52,371 nt of DNA, taken from assembly GCF_023806565.1 (NCBI RefSeq), contig NZ_JAMTDV010000004.1, positions 1 through 52,371 on the forward strand, in the 5' to 3' direction. The notes under the pieces are model-generated. The model saw only the letters and a program-made list of their open reading frames with translations, did not search any database and was not told where the DNA came from. The stretch is from Accumulibacter sp. Its GTDB lineage: Bacteria; Pseudomonadota; Gammaproteobacteria; Burkholderiales; Rhodocyclaceae. A program made the position numbers and the translations under genes. Below, in pieces: positions 1-8,783 of this stretch (position 1 is its first letter; every line of letters begins with the position of its first letter).

Positions 1-45
1 TAAACCGGACAGATCCTTTGCTACAAACCCGGACAGGTTACGTGT
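1..45. repeat. Repeated CCGGACAG motif, possible IS end
   Basis: Two near-identical units, AAACCGGACAG and AAACCCGGACAG, lie about 25 bases apart at the very edge of the window. Multiple short internal repeats of this kind occur at the termini of some insertion sequences, for example the IS21 family. No transposase is visible because the window begins here, so assignment to an IS is an inference from the repeat pattern alone. Confidence 0.25.
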
Positions 46-179
46 TCCCTACACGCCGCCGAAATCGCCTTGACCACACCGTGCTATTTTCCTATCCTGC
101 AGACCTGTAGCAGGACATCACCATGCTCTCCTGCGCTCGCCCACTCACCCGATCGCACCAATCATTCAGGAATGAAATC

Positions 180-596
180 ATGACCGAAGAGAAGACCACG
201 ACGAAGAAGACAGCGGCTGCCAAGAAGTCCGCGACAGCGACGGCAGCGGCTGCGCCGGCGGTACCGGCGGCACCGGCGGCGCCAGCGGAAGTTGCCGCCC
301 CCGCCAAGGCGCCGACGGCGAAGAAGGCAGTAGCCGCCGCAGCCCCCGAAAAGAAGGCCCCAGCCAAGAAAGTCGTCCCGACACCGGCTCTCGAAGCCGA
401 TCCGCCGCCGGCACCGACCGAATGCGCGGCGCTACCGGGAGTCTCCGGGAAGCCGAGTCCGGAGGAACGTTACCGCATGGTTCAGTCTGCCGCTTACTTC
501 ATCGCCGAGAAAGACGGTTTCCAGGGGCGCGACACGGACTACTGGGTCAGAGCCGAGAGGGAAATCGCGCTACAGCTCGGCGAGGCCGCCGCGTGA
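180..596 (+). CDS. DUF2934 domain protein with Lys/Ala/Pro-rich tail
   Basis: This encodes a 138-residue protein. Roughly residues 1-75 are low complexity, with Lys-Lys-Thr, Ala and Pro runs like histone H1-type tails of bacterial DNA-binding proteins. The last 50 residues resemble DUF2934: a PSPEERYRMVQSAAYFIAEK stretch followed by a Tyr-Trp/Glu-rich helix (DTDYWVRAEREI). The ATG at 180 is preferred over one at 123 because AGGAATGAAATC lies just before it and the protein then begins with a charged MTEEK. The function of DUF2934 is not known. The basic tail suggests, but does not prove, nucleic-acid or polyanion binding. The next gene starts 47 bases downstream and may be co-transcribed. Confidence 0.75.
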   Translation: MTEEKTTTKKTAAAKKSATATAAAAPAVPAAPAAPAEVAAPAKAPTAKKAVAAAAPEKKAPAKKVVPTPALEADPPPAPTECAALPGVSGKPSPEERYRMVQSAAYFIAEKDGFQGRDTDYWVRAEREIALQLGEAAA

Positions 597-642
597 CCTC
601 GTTGCATCCCGTGCGCCACCTGAATTGCCGCGGGATGAACCC

Positions 643-1125
643 ATGCGCAAGCGACTGATTCCGGAAGACCGGCCAGTCAGCGATTCGCCGGACGATGTCT
701 GGCTTCGCCTCGACGAACGGGCGGACGTCGAGATCAGCTCCGAGGACGCCGCCCACCCGATCGAGTCCGCGCTGTCCCCCGGCACCGGCACCGGCACCGG
801 CACCGGCTGGCGAGCTGCCGTTCCGGGGCGGCAAACGATTCGCCTGATCTTCGTCCAGCCGCAGGAACTGCACCGCATCCGCCTGCGGTTCGTCGAAACC
901 GCCGTTCAGCGCACCCAGGAGTATCTGTTGCGCTGGTCCGCGGACGGGCAGACTTTCCACGAAATCGTGCGCCAGCAATGGAATTTCAGCCCGCAAGGAT
1001 CGACCTCGCAGACCGGGGAGCATCATGTCGATCTCGCCGGCCTCAAGGTGCTCGAGCTGATCATCACTCCCGATATCGGAAATCACGAAGCGCTGGCTTC
1101 GCTCGCCGAAATGCGCCTCGCCTGA
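643..1125 (+). CDS. Putative beta-sandwich (F5/8 type C-like) protein
   Basis: This encodes a 160-residue soluble protein without signal peptide or membrane segment. After a charged N-terminus and a Gly-Thr repeat linker (near residues 47-55), the rest alternates short hydrophobic strands (TIRLIFVQPQELHRIRLRF, YLLRWSADGQTFHEIVRQQW, KVLELIITPDI). That is the pattern of an F5/8 type C (discoidin) jelly roll, in which the SxDGxxF motif is typical. Ligand and role are unknown. A TTG at 625 in the same frame is an alternative start; the ATG at 643 is chosen for codon preference because no strong ribosome binding site decides between them. A strong hairpin follows the stop. Confidence 0.6.
   Translation: MRKRLIPEDRPVSDSPDDVWLRLDERADVEISSEDAAHPIESALSPGTGTGTGTGWRAAVPGRQTIRLIFVQPQELHRIRLRFVETAVQRTQEYLLRWSADGQTFHEIVRQQWNFSPQGSTSQTGEHHVDLAGLKVLELIITPDIGNHEALASLAEMRLA
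781..807 (+). repeat. Hexanucleotide GGCACC repeat, 4.5 copies
   Basis: Four and a half head-to-tail copies of GGCACC lie inside the gene at 643-1125 and encode an alternating Gly-Thr linker. The unit is a multiple of three, so gain or loss of copies would change linker length without shifting the frame. Confidence 0.9.
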
Positions 1126-1139
1126 GGCGCTTCGCGGGT

Positions 1140-1165
1140 TCGCCGGCCATCCCTGTGGCCGGCGA
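1140..1165 (+). terminator. Hairpin after 643-1125 gene
   Basis: A perfect 10-bp stem, TCGCCGGCCA pairing with TGGCCGGCGA around a TCCCTG loop, begins 15 bases after the stop codon. There is no T tract after it, so it may be an imperfect terminator or an RNA-stabilising structure. Confidence 0.5.
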
Positions 1166-1796
1166 CCGCATCTCACCTTACGCCTTGACAGACGAAAAGC
1201 CGGTCGCTCGATCGGTAACAGCTGGCTTGTCCCACTTTCGCCTGGAGTAACCGGGCTGCTGGAGACCATCGACTTCAGCAACCTGCGAACACCTGTGAGC
1301 GATGGTCCGGTCAGTGCTTCTTCAGGCATGCCAGTCGATTGGCCCGAAGGAAGGGTCAGCTCGGTTTCCGCATGGCAGCATCCAATGCATGATGCGAAGA
1401 CTCCCGCTTCACGTGCCGCAAACTGCACAGCTCCGGCCCTGCACTGGTCAGCAGGAGAGACCGGCGCCTGACGATACTTGCCGGCCGTCCGCACTGGGAC
1501 AACTTGTAATGTAACTGAAATGTACTAGCCTTAATGCAGTGAAGCCATTCCAGGGGATCAGGCAGTTGCGTTTGGCTTCCCTGCGTGGCGGTACGTCTTG
1601 CTTGGTTGCTTCGGGGGACGTTTGCCACGCCCACTGGTATCACAAAGTGCTGAGGGGGGGCCGTGAAGCACGCCAGGGGTCGATTCGGACGCGGCATCTT
1701 GCCAACTGCGTCCTGTCGGCATGCACCTTCGCCTTCGCGCGAGGGTGACCTTCAGCGACAGATCTCCATTTTCAAGGGCACGAATTGACAGGGCAC

Positions 1797-1838
1797 GGAT
1801 CCGAGCAATCCGCCGCTGTCAGGCGATGGCTCGGATCC
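1797..1838 (+). promoter_or_regulatory. Leader hairpin before PEP-CTERM gene
   Basis: GGATCCGAGC (1797-1806) pairs perfectly with GCTCGGATCC (1829-1838). The structure ends about 10 bases before the AGGAGG ribosome binding site (1848-1853) of the gene starting at 1863. If it is within the transcript it could affect translation or mRNA stability. No protein or ligand is implied by the sequence. Confidence 0.45.
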
Positions 1839-1862
1839 GCCCATCTGAGGAGGATTACGAAA

Positions 1863-2600
1863 ATGAAAGAGGCTTGGGCACACCGGTTTGCATTGGCAGT
1901 CGCTATCGCGTCCGGAACATGGTCGCTCGACGTGCAGGCGCTGGTAACCACCAGCGGCTGCGCGCACGTCGATCAATTCTGCACTCTGGACGAGTTGCTT
2001 GCTCCGGGGGCGAACATGCGCGTCAACGACAAGCTCTTCAGTAACTGGAGTGCAAGTGACGCATCTACCGTGCAGCTGGATCTATCGCAGATTCAGATCC
2101 TGCCGCTGGATGACCAAGAATCGAACCCAGGCCTTCGTTATCTTGCGGCAGGAGGTTTGGCTACGGCTGGATTCGACCAGATTGATCTCGACCTCTCGTT
2201 TGCGGTCTCGGAACTTGGTGGTTCTCCGCGGATCAGCGGATCCTCGCTCACGCTCGACGATTTCGCGTTTGGATCGGGCAATATGGGCGGGCTACTCAAG
2301 GTTTCAACCGACGTCTGGACGGCGGCGGGTATCACCTTACTCGGTGAAGAGAATGTATTTTCCATCTTGGCGGTGGACGCGATCCTGTCCGACTCGCTGA
2401 CCTTCGACCCCAAGGCCTCGATTCTCGTCGACACCAACATCCTCGTGACTGGCGAGGATGCCATGGATACGGTTCGACTCGACGCCTTCACGCAGCGCTT
2501 CTCACAGGCTCCTGAACCCATGTCGCTTGCGATCTTCGGTCTTGCGCTAACCGCGCTCTGGGGTGTGCGGCGCGGCGCGAGTGAGCAGTTTGCCGATTGA
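1863..2600 (+). CDS. PEP-CTERM sorting domain protein
   Basis: This encodes a 245-residue exported protein. Residues 1-25 form a Sec signal peptide (MKEAWAHRF, then a hydrophobic ALAVAIASG core ending near VQA). The middle is a secreted beta-rich domain with an early Cys pair (SGCAHVDQFCTLDE). The C-terminus has the PEP-CTERM signal: PEP motif (QAPEPMSLAIF), a hydrophobic helix and an Arg-Arg anchor (WGVRRGA). Such proteins are processed by exosortase (EpsH/XrtA) and are linked to exopolysaccharide and floc formation. The ATG at 1863 follows AGGAGG by nine bases, which fixes the start. No exosortase is encoded in the window. The function of the mature domain is not recognised. Confidence 0.85.
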   Translation: MKEAWAHRFALAVAIASGTWSLDVQALVTTSGCAHVDQFCTLDELLAPGANMRVNDKLFSNWSASDASTVQLDLSQIQILPLDDQESNPGLRYLAAGGLATAGFDQIDLDLSFAVSELGGSPRISGSSLTLDDFAFGSGNMGGLLKVSTDVWTAAGITLLGEENVFSILAVDAILSDSLTFDPKASILVDTNILVTGEDAMDTVRLDAFTQRFSQAPEPMSLAIFGLALTALWGVRRGASEQFAD

Positions 2601-2802
2601 GGCGCTTGGAGATATCTATGGAAGGCAGCCGATCAGGGGTGACCGGGTCTTGAGGAGCACAGCTGCGAACCCTATCCGGATCACCCCTAGCGACGCTACC
2701 AGAGCTTGACAACCCGGACATTGCTGCACCCCAGCGGCTCTTTGCGTCATTTTCGAAGGTCGGGGTACCAGACAGCAGGTCACCAGGAAGCAGAGGGACA
2801 CC

Positions 2803-5800
2803 ATGGCAACGATCAAAGGCAGCAGCGGCAACGACAATATCCTGGGCCAGCAGGGTGACGACATCATCCTTGCCGGGCGCGGCGACGACACCATCGACGG
2901 CGGTGACGGCAATGACCGGATTTTCGCCGATTATGGCGATGACTTCGTCAACGGTGGCGCAGGCAACGACAGCCTCTTCGGCGAGGAGGGCAACGACACA
3001 CTGGATGGGGGCGCGGGAAGCGACCGCGTCTCGGGCGGACGCGGCGACGACGTCGGCATCTACCGCCTGGCGGACAACCAGGGATCTACCGATTACTACG
3101 ACGGCGGCGAAGGCGGCGATACGCTGCGTCTGATACTCACCCAGGAACAAGCTAACTCGGCCGAAATCAAGGCTGACATCGAAGCCTTCCAGCAATTCCT
3201 GGCGCAGAACAACCGGCCCGACCGGGCCGACAACCCCACCTTCCATTTCTCCACCTTCGATCTGACCGCGCGAAACTGGGAGAATGTGGACGTCGTCGTC
3301 GAGCCCCGGCCTCCAGTAGTTTCGATCAGCGACGCTGCAACCAGCGAGGGTGGCACGCTCGCCTTCGTCGTGTCGGTGGATAAGGCTGACCCCAACAACC
3401 CGATCACCGCCACCTATACCATCAGCTTCGGACCGGCGGGCAGCGGCAACGCCGATGCCAGCGATCTTGCTGCGGGCACCCCATTGACTGGCCAGGTGAC
3501 CATTGCGGCGGGCGCCACGCAGGCAATAATTCTGGTGCCGACAATCAACGACTTCGTCACCGAGCCCACCGAAACTTTCAACGTCACGCTGAGTAACATC
3601 AGCCCCAATGCCTCTGCCGCTGACTCCGTGGCCGTGGGAACCATCCTCGACAAAGGCCTGCCGGAGCTGTCGATTGCTGACGCGACGACCACCGAAGGCG
3701 ACCCCGAAGGGCCGAAGTCCACGGTCACCTTTACGGTCACTCGCAGCGGCGACAACGGATATGCGTCCTCGGTCGACTACACGGTCAACCCGGGCAGTGC
3801 GACGACTCCTGAAGACTACGCTGCCGGGCCCGATCCGCTGAGCGGCACGCTGACCTTCGCTGTCGGCGAAACCAGCAAGACCATCACGCTGGGCGTTACC
3901 AACGACCTTGTCCCCGAAGGAACCGAGCAGTTCACAGTCGCCCTCAGCAATGCGACGAACGCCACGATCTTCAATGCGGTGGCCACCGGCACCATCGTCG
4001 ACAACGATCCAGTCATAGCCGAGCCGACGATCATTTGGAGAAACGGTGGTGAGATTACCATTGGCAGTGCCGAGACGCCAAGTCAGTTCAACATCGGCAC
4101 TAACGCCGTCCCATCTACCGGGGTTAGCTGGACAGGCGCTGGCACGTCCAGCAACTGGAGTGAATCCGGCAACTGGTCGCCCTCCTCGCCCTTATCAAGC
4201 GATGAGGCCATCTTCACGGGAGTCGGCGCCGACCGATCGAATGTCGTCGACCAGGACTTCACCCTCGCTGGTCTGCACTACACCGGAGAAGCCGGGCCAG
4301 CCATGGTGGCCGCCCACCACATCACCGACCTGAACAACGGCAGCAATCTTGCCATTACCGGTAACGCCACGGTCGGTGTGGCAAACCCGGATGCACGAAT
4401 CAGCCTGAGGATTGAGGATCGAACGGCGGTGATCGCACATGTCACCGACTTAAATGTGGGCATCAATACTGCCGGAACCGGTGCGATTGCTGGAAGCCTG
4501 AGCATAACCGGCGGCGGTATCCTGGATGCTTCGGACGCAAGTAATCTCTCGATTGGCCGCGAGACCGGCGCGGCGAATTCCGCCAGTACAGCCGCCGACG
4601 GTCGTCTGACGCTGGCCAGCAACTCGACGTTGCACCTGGGCACGGCCGATGCACTGGCCACACTCAATATCGGCTGGAGCCAGAATGGCAACTATTACGG
4701 CGCCGGCAACGCCACCGGGGTGCTCGATGTCCTCGACAGTGCGGCGGTGCTCGACCTTCACTTGAGTGAATTGAACGTCGGCCGCGGATCCCGTGCGGGC
4801 GTGGGGACAGGCACCCTCCAGTGGAATCAGAGCGAAGCCATTGCGGCTACGGATGTCTACTTCGGCCGGGGTTACAGCACCGGCAATCTGGTCGTACCGA
4901 CGGGCGGCGAATTCTATCTCGGAACCGAAGCGGCACCGACTCGCACCCTGAGCATCGCCTACAACGATGCCAGCAACGGCACCGCGACGGCCGACCTCGA
5001 CTTCTCCCAGACCAATCCGACGTTCACCGCCTTTATTGCCGATGACCTTTCGATTGGCCGCGAGACCGGCGCGGCGAATTCCGCCAGTACAGCCGCCGAC
5101 GGTCGTCTGACGCTGGCCAGCAACTCGACGTTGCACCTGGGCACGGCCGATGCACTGGCCACACTCAATATCGGCTGGAGCCAGAATGGCAACTATTACG
5201 GCGCCGGCAACGCCACCGGGGTGCTCGATGTCCTCGACAGTGCGGCGGTGCTCGACCTTCACTTGAGTGAATTGAACGTCGGCCGCGGATCCCGTGCGGG
5301 CGTGGGGACAGGCACCCTCCAGTGGAATCAGAGCGAAGCCATTGCGGCTACGGATGTCTACTTCGGCCGGGGTTACAGCACCGGCAATCTGGTCGTACCG
5401 ACGGGCGGCGAATTCTATCTCGGAACCGAAGCGGCACCGACTCGCACCCTGAGCATCGCCTACAACGATGCCAGCAACGGCACCGCGACGGCCGACCTCG
5501 ACTTCTCCCAGACCAATCCGACGTTCACCGCCTTTATTGCCGATGACCTTTCGATTGGCCGCGAGACCGGCGCGGCGAATTCCGCCAGTACAGCCGCCGA
5601 CGGTCGTCTGACGCTGGCCAGCAACTCGACGTTGCACCTGGGCACGGCCGATGCACTGGCCACACTCAATATCGGCTGGAGCCAGAATGGCAACTATTAC
5701 GGCGCCGGCAACGCCACCGGGGTGCTCGATGTCACTGAAGGCACGCTGAGCGCCCAGCTTTCCGAACTGAATGTAGGCGTCACCGCCAACCACGGCATTG

Positions 5801-7296
5801 CCAGCGGCGAGTTCGTCATCGGCAACGGCGTAATGCTCGATGCCGATACGGCAAACGTCGGCGTCGGATCGGGGGGCACCGGAACCATGCGATTTGTCGA
5901 TCACTTCGGCGGCTCGTTCGATGCGGGGACGGTGAACCTTGCCGGCGGTCTCTTCACTTTCGGCGCAAATATCCTTGACGTCGGCGATACCGGCTCGATT
6001 GTTGCACACACCTTCAACGTAATCGGCGGCCTGCTGGCCGGCGACACCGTGGACCTCGATTCCGACGGTAGCGGAACATTGCAATTCGTGGATCAGTTCA
6101 CCGGCTCGTTCGATGCGGTGACCGTGAACCTTGCCGGTGGCCTTTTTAACTTCGGCTTGAATACCCTCAACGTTGGTGGTCCCGGCTCGATTGTCGCAGA
6201 GACCCTCAATTTGACTGGTGGCCTGTTGGCCGGCGACACGGTAGATCTCGATGCCGGCGGCAACTTCAGCTTCACTGGCGGCAGGCTCGACGTCGACAAC
6301 TTCAACGGGACGCTCAACGAAAATGGCGGCACGCTTGCGCCAGGTGACACGGCGGTTGGAACGACAGCGGTCAATGGAGACTACAATCTGGCCGCCTCCG
6401 GCACCCTGGAAATCAATATTGCGGGTACTGCGCCGGGCACGGGGTACGACCAGCTTGCTGTAAATGGTGGCGTCGATCTCGACAGCGGCGGAACTGGCGG
6501 TGGCACGCTGGATCTTGTGCTGGCCTTTGCTCCGCAGCTAAACGACCAGTTCACCGTCATCGAGAATGATCAAAGTGACGCCGTCGCAGGCAGCTTCTTT
6601 GGCCTGCCCAACGGTGCTTCGCTGCAGGCGAGCTTTGGTGGATACACCTACACCTTTTCGATCGACTACGCGGGCGGAGACGGGAACGATGTCCAGTTGA
6701 CGGTGAGCGATGTTACGGCCCAGGCTGCACCATTGTTGGGCGCGCAAACCGCGAGCGACAGCGATTCGGTCAGCACAGCGGTGGCCCCGGTAAAGGGAGA
6801 TCCCGTAGCATCTACCGTGTTGGCGCCGCCTGAAACGACGGCAGTCGGGTCAGACGCGAGCACCGTCGACGACACTCCACACGGCGACGTCGTTGGAACC
6901 AGTACTGGCGATAGCAGCAACGCTCCCGTCATCGTCGACGCGGGTAACGAAAGCCCGTCGGGTGAGGTGGGACCGGAGATCATTCAGTTCGACGATTTGC
7001 TGCGCACTGTAGCCAGTGATGACTCGATCAGCGACAACAGCATGCCGAGCGATAGCCTCGAACTGGCGAACCTGATCCTGTCGGCATCGAGCGTGGGCGA
7101 CCTCTTATCCTCGTCATCCTCTGATGCTGGCATCGACGCTGCTGCGCATGTAGAAGAAGATCAGCCAGGTGATCAGGCTGCCTCCGCAGGATTCGACGAT
7201 TTCGACGGTAGCGCGGCGGGCAGCGTTGCAACGCCACTGAGCGATCAACTCCTCGTCGGACTGAGCTGGAACAGCGTCGATTTCGCTCTTTCCTGA
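2803..7296 (+). CDS. Giant RTX/Calx-beta extracellular repeat protein
   Basis: This encodes a 1497-residue acidic protein without an N-terminal signal peptide. Residues about 8-90 hold RTX nonapeptides (GGDGNDRIF, GGAGNDSLF, GGAGSDRVS), which bind calcium. Two Calx-beta domains follow at about 168-283 and 285-403, each with a DxxxxEG start and an EPTETF or PEGTEQF motif. From about 420 it is a beta-helix-like region typical of autotransporter passengers, including three copies of a 167-residue unit (583-977, the last partial). A conserved passenger-end module (LEINIAGTAPGTGYDQLAVN) lies near 1205-1225. The last 250 residues are Ser/Asp rich. No beta-barrel is present, so type I secretion through a C-terminal signal is likelier than autotransport. 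No secretion genes are adjacent. An adhesin or matrix role is inferred. Confidence 0.85.
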   Translation: MATIKGSSGNDNILGQQGDDIILAGRGDDTIDGGDGNDRIFADYGDDFVNGGAGNDSLFGEEGNDTLDGGAGSDRVSGGRGDDVGIYRLADNQGSTDYYDGGEGGDTLRLILTQEQANSAEIKADIEAFQQFLAQNNRPDRADNPTFHFSTFDLTARNWENVDVVVEPRPPVVSISDAATSEGGTLAFVVSVDKADPNNPITATYTISFGPAGSGNADASDLAAGTPLTGQVTIAAGATQAIILVPTINDFVTEPTETFNVTLSNISPNASAADSVAVGTILDKGLPELSIADATTTEGDPEGPKSTVTFTVTRSGDNGYASSVDYTVNPGSATTPEDYAAGPDPLSGTLTFAVGETSKTITLGVTNDLVPEGTEQFTVALSNATNATIFNAVATGTIVDNDPVIAEPTIIWRNGGEITIGSAETPSQFNIGTNAVPSTGVSWTGAGTSSNWSESGNWSPSSPLSSDEAIFTGVGADRSNVVDQDFTLAGLHYTGEAGPAMVAAHHITDLNNGSNLAITGNATVGVANPDARISLRIEDRTAVIAHVTDLNVGINTAGTGAIAGSLSITGGGILDASDASNLSIGRETGAANSASTAADGRLTLASNSTLHLGTADALATLNIGWSQNGNYYGAGNATGVLDVLDSAAVLDLHLSELNVGRGSRAGVGTGTLQWNQSEAIAATDVYFGRGYSTGNLVVPTGGEFYLGTEAAPTRTLSIAYNDASNGTATADLDFSQTNPTFTAFIADDLSIGRETGAANSASTAADGRLTLASNSTLHLGTADALATLNIGWSQNGNYYGAGNATGVLDVLDSAAVLDLHLSELNVGRGSRAGVGTGTLQWNQSEAIAATDVYFGRGYSTGNLVVPTGGEFYLGTEAAPTRTLSIAYNDASNGTATADLDFSQTNPTFTAFIADDLSIGRETGAANSASTAADGRLTLASNSTLHLGTADALATLNIGWSQNGNYYGAGNATGVLDVTEGTLSAQLSELNVGVTANHGIASGEFVIGNGVMLDADTANVGVGSGGTGTMRFVDHFGGSFDAGTVNLAGGLFTFGANILDVGDTGSIVAHTFNVIGGLLAGDTVDLDSDGSGTLQFVDQFTGSFDAVTVNLAGGLFNFGLNTLNVGGPGSIVAETLNLTGGLLAGDTVDLDAGGNFSFTGGRLDVDNFNGTLNENGGTLAPGDTAVGTTAVNGDYNLAASGTLEINIAGTAPGTGYDQLAVNGGVDLDSGGTGGGTLDLVLAFAPQLNDQFTVIENDQSDAVAGSFFGLPNGASLQASFGGYTYTFSIDYAGGDGNDVQLTVSDVTAQAAPLLGAQTASDSDSVSTAVAPVKGDPVASTVLAPPETTAVGSDASTVDDTPHGDVVGTSTGDSSNAPVIVDAGNESPSGEVGPEIIQFDDLLRTVASDDSISDNSMPSDSLELANLILSASSVGDLLSSSSSDAGIDAAAHVEEDQPGDQAASAGFDDFDGSAAGSVATPLSDQLLVGLSWNSVDFALS
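4549..5733 (+). repeat. 501-bp tandem repeat, 2.4 copies
   Basis: Copies are at 4549-5049, 5050-5550 and 5551-5733 (partial). By eye, the two full copies are identical at every base, and the partial one matches until it diverges at 5734. The unit encodes 167 residues (beginning at SIGRETGAANS) and keeps the reading frame. Lack of even synonymous differences implies very recent duplication or active homogenisation. Confidence 0.95.
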
Positions 7297-7307
7297 TCGG
7301 GATAACT

Positions 7308-7339
7308 GTCTGCCGGTCTTTTTGCGGAAACCGGCAGAC
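7308..7339 (+). terminator. Hairpin after the RTX/Calx-beta gene
   Basis: GTCTGCCGGT (7308-7317) pairs perfectly with ACCGGCAGAC (7330-7339), starting 12 bases after the stop at 7296. There is no downstream T tract. Two further short hairpins follow (CGGGCC/GGCCCG at 7371-7386 and GCCCCC/GGGGGC at 7395-7414). Together they probably end or protect the long transcript. Confidence 0.55.
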
Positions 7340-7557
7340 CAGACGCACCGGCAAGAGTGATTGGCGGCAACGGGCCGTCAGGCCCGCACGCGAAGCCCCC
7401 GGATGCTTGGGGGCGGAACGCGGGGGCTCAGCAAGACGCAAACGATTGGCTTTGCTACGTGTGCTTGTGCCGAGCATCGCTGGTGTCTCGCCGGCGCCAG
7501 GAGTCACCGCATCGACCACCAGATGCACGTGCGTCAGCGTCAAGCCCGTCGCCTTGG

Positions 7558-7563
7558 TACAAT
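7558..7563 (+). promoter_or_regulatory. Candidate -10 box for DUF2863/bio genes
   Basis: TACAAT at 7558-7563 is a five-of-six match to the sigma-70 -10 consensus and would place the transcript start near 7570, about 26 bases before the ATG at 7596. No good -35 hexamer is seen at 17 bases, so support is modest. Confidence 0.35.
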
Positions 7564-7595
7564 GGCAGATTGACCGTCCCGCACACTTCCCGACC

Positions 7596-8771
7596 ATGAA
7601 ACGCAACCGCTTCACTTCCCGCAAGCGCATCTCGGCCGACGCCAACGAACTGAGCCGCCTGGCCATCGGTCTTGCCGAGTCCGGCAGCCGGCTCGAGGAT
7701 CTGTTCTGGCAGAGCCGTCTCGGAGAACTGGTCGACAAGCTGTTCCACGAGGGTGCCGAGGACGATTTCACCGGGTCGCTGGACCGGCTGTTCGATGCCC
7801 ATGCGATGGCGCATGATGACCTCGCCGATGCCATCGAGTCGCACGCAGAATCGTGCGTGCTGTCGCATCACGGACAGGACTTCGACATCCTGCTTTTTGC
7901 CGCACCACTGCTCGCCTGGTCGCGCTTTTCGATCCCCACCGTGACGATCCCCAAGAGCACCCTGCACACGCTGAAGGTGCAGCTCGGCGCGCACGTCTTC
8001 GCCGCGGATGCGCACCTGGCACTCGCCGACTATCTGTATAGCCCGGATCAACTGCCGCACAGCTTCGTCGACACCTGGCAACTGATGCGCAAGCTTGGCA
8101 TGGCGGCGCTCGCCGGTAACGATCTGCTGGTCGACGCGTCGGCCATGCCGGAAACCAACCGTTTCCTGTCCGACACCCGCTATCTCGTCGGTGCGCTGGC
8201 CGTTGGGCGCGGCAAACCGCTTTTCCACTGGAACGAGGCCGCCAAGAGCACCCGGGAAACCGCGCTGAAGGAGTGGGTGCGGCAGGGCGGTCCCAGCTTC
8301 GAAGCCCTGCTCACCGGCTGCGCCTACGAACCGCTGCTGGCCGACGCGTACCACGCCGCATGCCGGGCGGCCGACAGCGCGTCGCGTCCCTACTCGGTGA
8401 ACGCTTCGGTGGCATTCCTGCAGGCCGCGCTGGGGCAGCCTGCCGACAGCCTGCGAGCAGTGATCGGCGCCTTCCACGACAAGCGGCTCGAGGAATACCG
8501 CATCGGCTTCGGACCGAAGGACAGCGACCTGATCTACCACGGCGTCGTCTGGCCGCTGCTGGGCATCGAGGACGAAACCACCGACATCGCCGGCGAGATC
8601 GAGGCCAGCCTGCGCAAGGCCGGGATCAAGGAAGTCGTCGCGCTCGATCAGCAGTTCCCTTATGAGTTCTGTGACGACTGTGGCGCGCCACTCTACCCGA
8701 ACGTCGAGGGCGATGCAGTGCATGCCGAAATGCCCGAGCAGAACAGCGCATCGTCGCAAACGCTGCACTGA
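7596..8771 (+). CDS. DUF2863 family protein
   Basis: This encodes a 391-residue soluble protein matching my recollection of the DUF2863 family, which is largely confined to betaproteobacteria. It begins with a basic segment (MKRNRFTSRKRISADANEL) and ends with a rubredoxin/zinc-like CDDCGAPLYP motif near residue 362. Only two Cys are in that motif, so a complete zinc knuckle is not obvious. The start at 7596 is chosen because upstream in-frame sequence has no conserved look and a -10-like box lies just before it. bioA follows after 12 bases, so the gene probably heads the biotin operon. A role in biotin synthesis is not established and the link may be positional only. Confidence 0.75.
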   Translation: MKRNRFTSRKRISADANELSRLAIGLAESGSRLEDLFWQSRLGELVDKLFHEGAEDDFTGSLDRLFDAHAMAHDDLADAIESHAESCVLSHHGQDFDILLFAAPLLAWSRFSIPTVTIPKSTLHTLKVQLGAHVFAADAHLALADYLYSPDQLPHSFVDTWQLMRKLGMAALAGNDLLVDASAMPETNRFLSDTRYLVGALAVGRGKPLFHWNEAAKSTRETALKEWVRQGGPSFEALLTGCAYEPLLADAYHAACRAADSASRPYSVNASVAFLQAALGQPADSLRAVIGAFHDKRLEEYRIGFGPKDSDLIYHGVVWPLLGIEDETTDIAGEIEASLRKAGIKEVVALDQQFPYEFCDDCGAPLYPNVEGDAVHAEMPEQNSASSQTLH

Positions 8772-8783
8772 GGGTCGTTGCCG

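Larger units (their letters stand above)
1126..1862. other. Long non-coding stretch
   Basis: About 740 bases carry no convincing gene. Open frames here lack family resemblance and have compositions expected of shadows. The stretch contains a hairpin just after the upstream stop (1140-1165) and a second hairpin in the leader of the next gene (1797-1838). Two sigma-54-like GG/GC pairs (about 1588 and 1635) have spacing one base too long. Confidence 0.6.

Noticed and set aside
1785-1813. Sigma-70 promoter from TTGACA at 1785
   Set aside because: No acceptable -10 hexamer at 16-18 bases, and the region is taken up by the leader hairpin.
4549-5733. CRISPR or other array made of long repeats
   Set aside because: The unit is 501 bp, in frame, adjacent without spacers and inside a coding region.
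4450-6084. 544-codon minus-strand open frame with internal repeats
   Set aside because: It is the antisense shadow of the 501-bp repeats in the RTX/Calx-beta gene; its repeats follow from those and it matches no known family.
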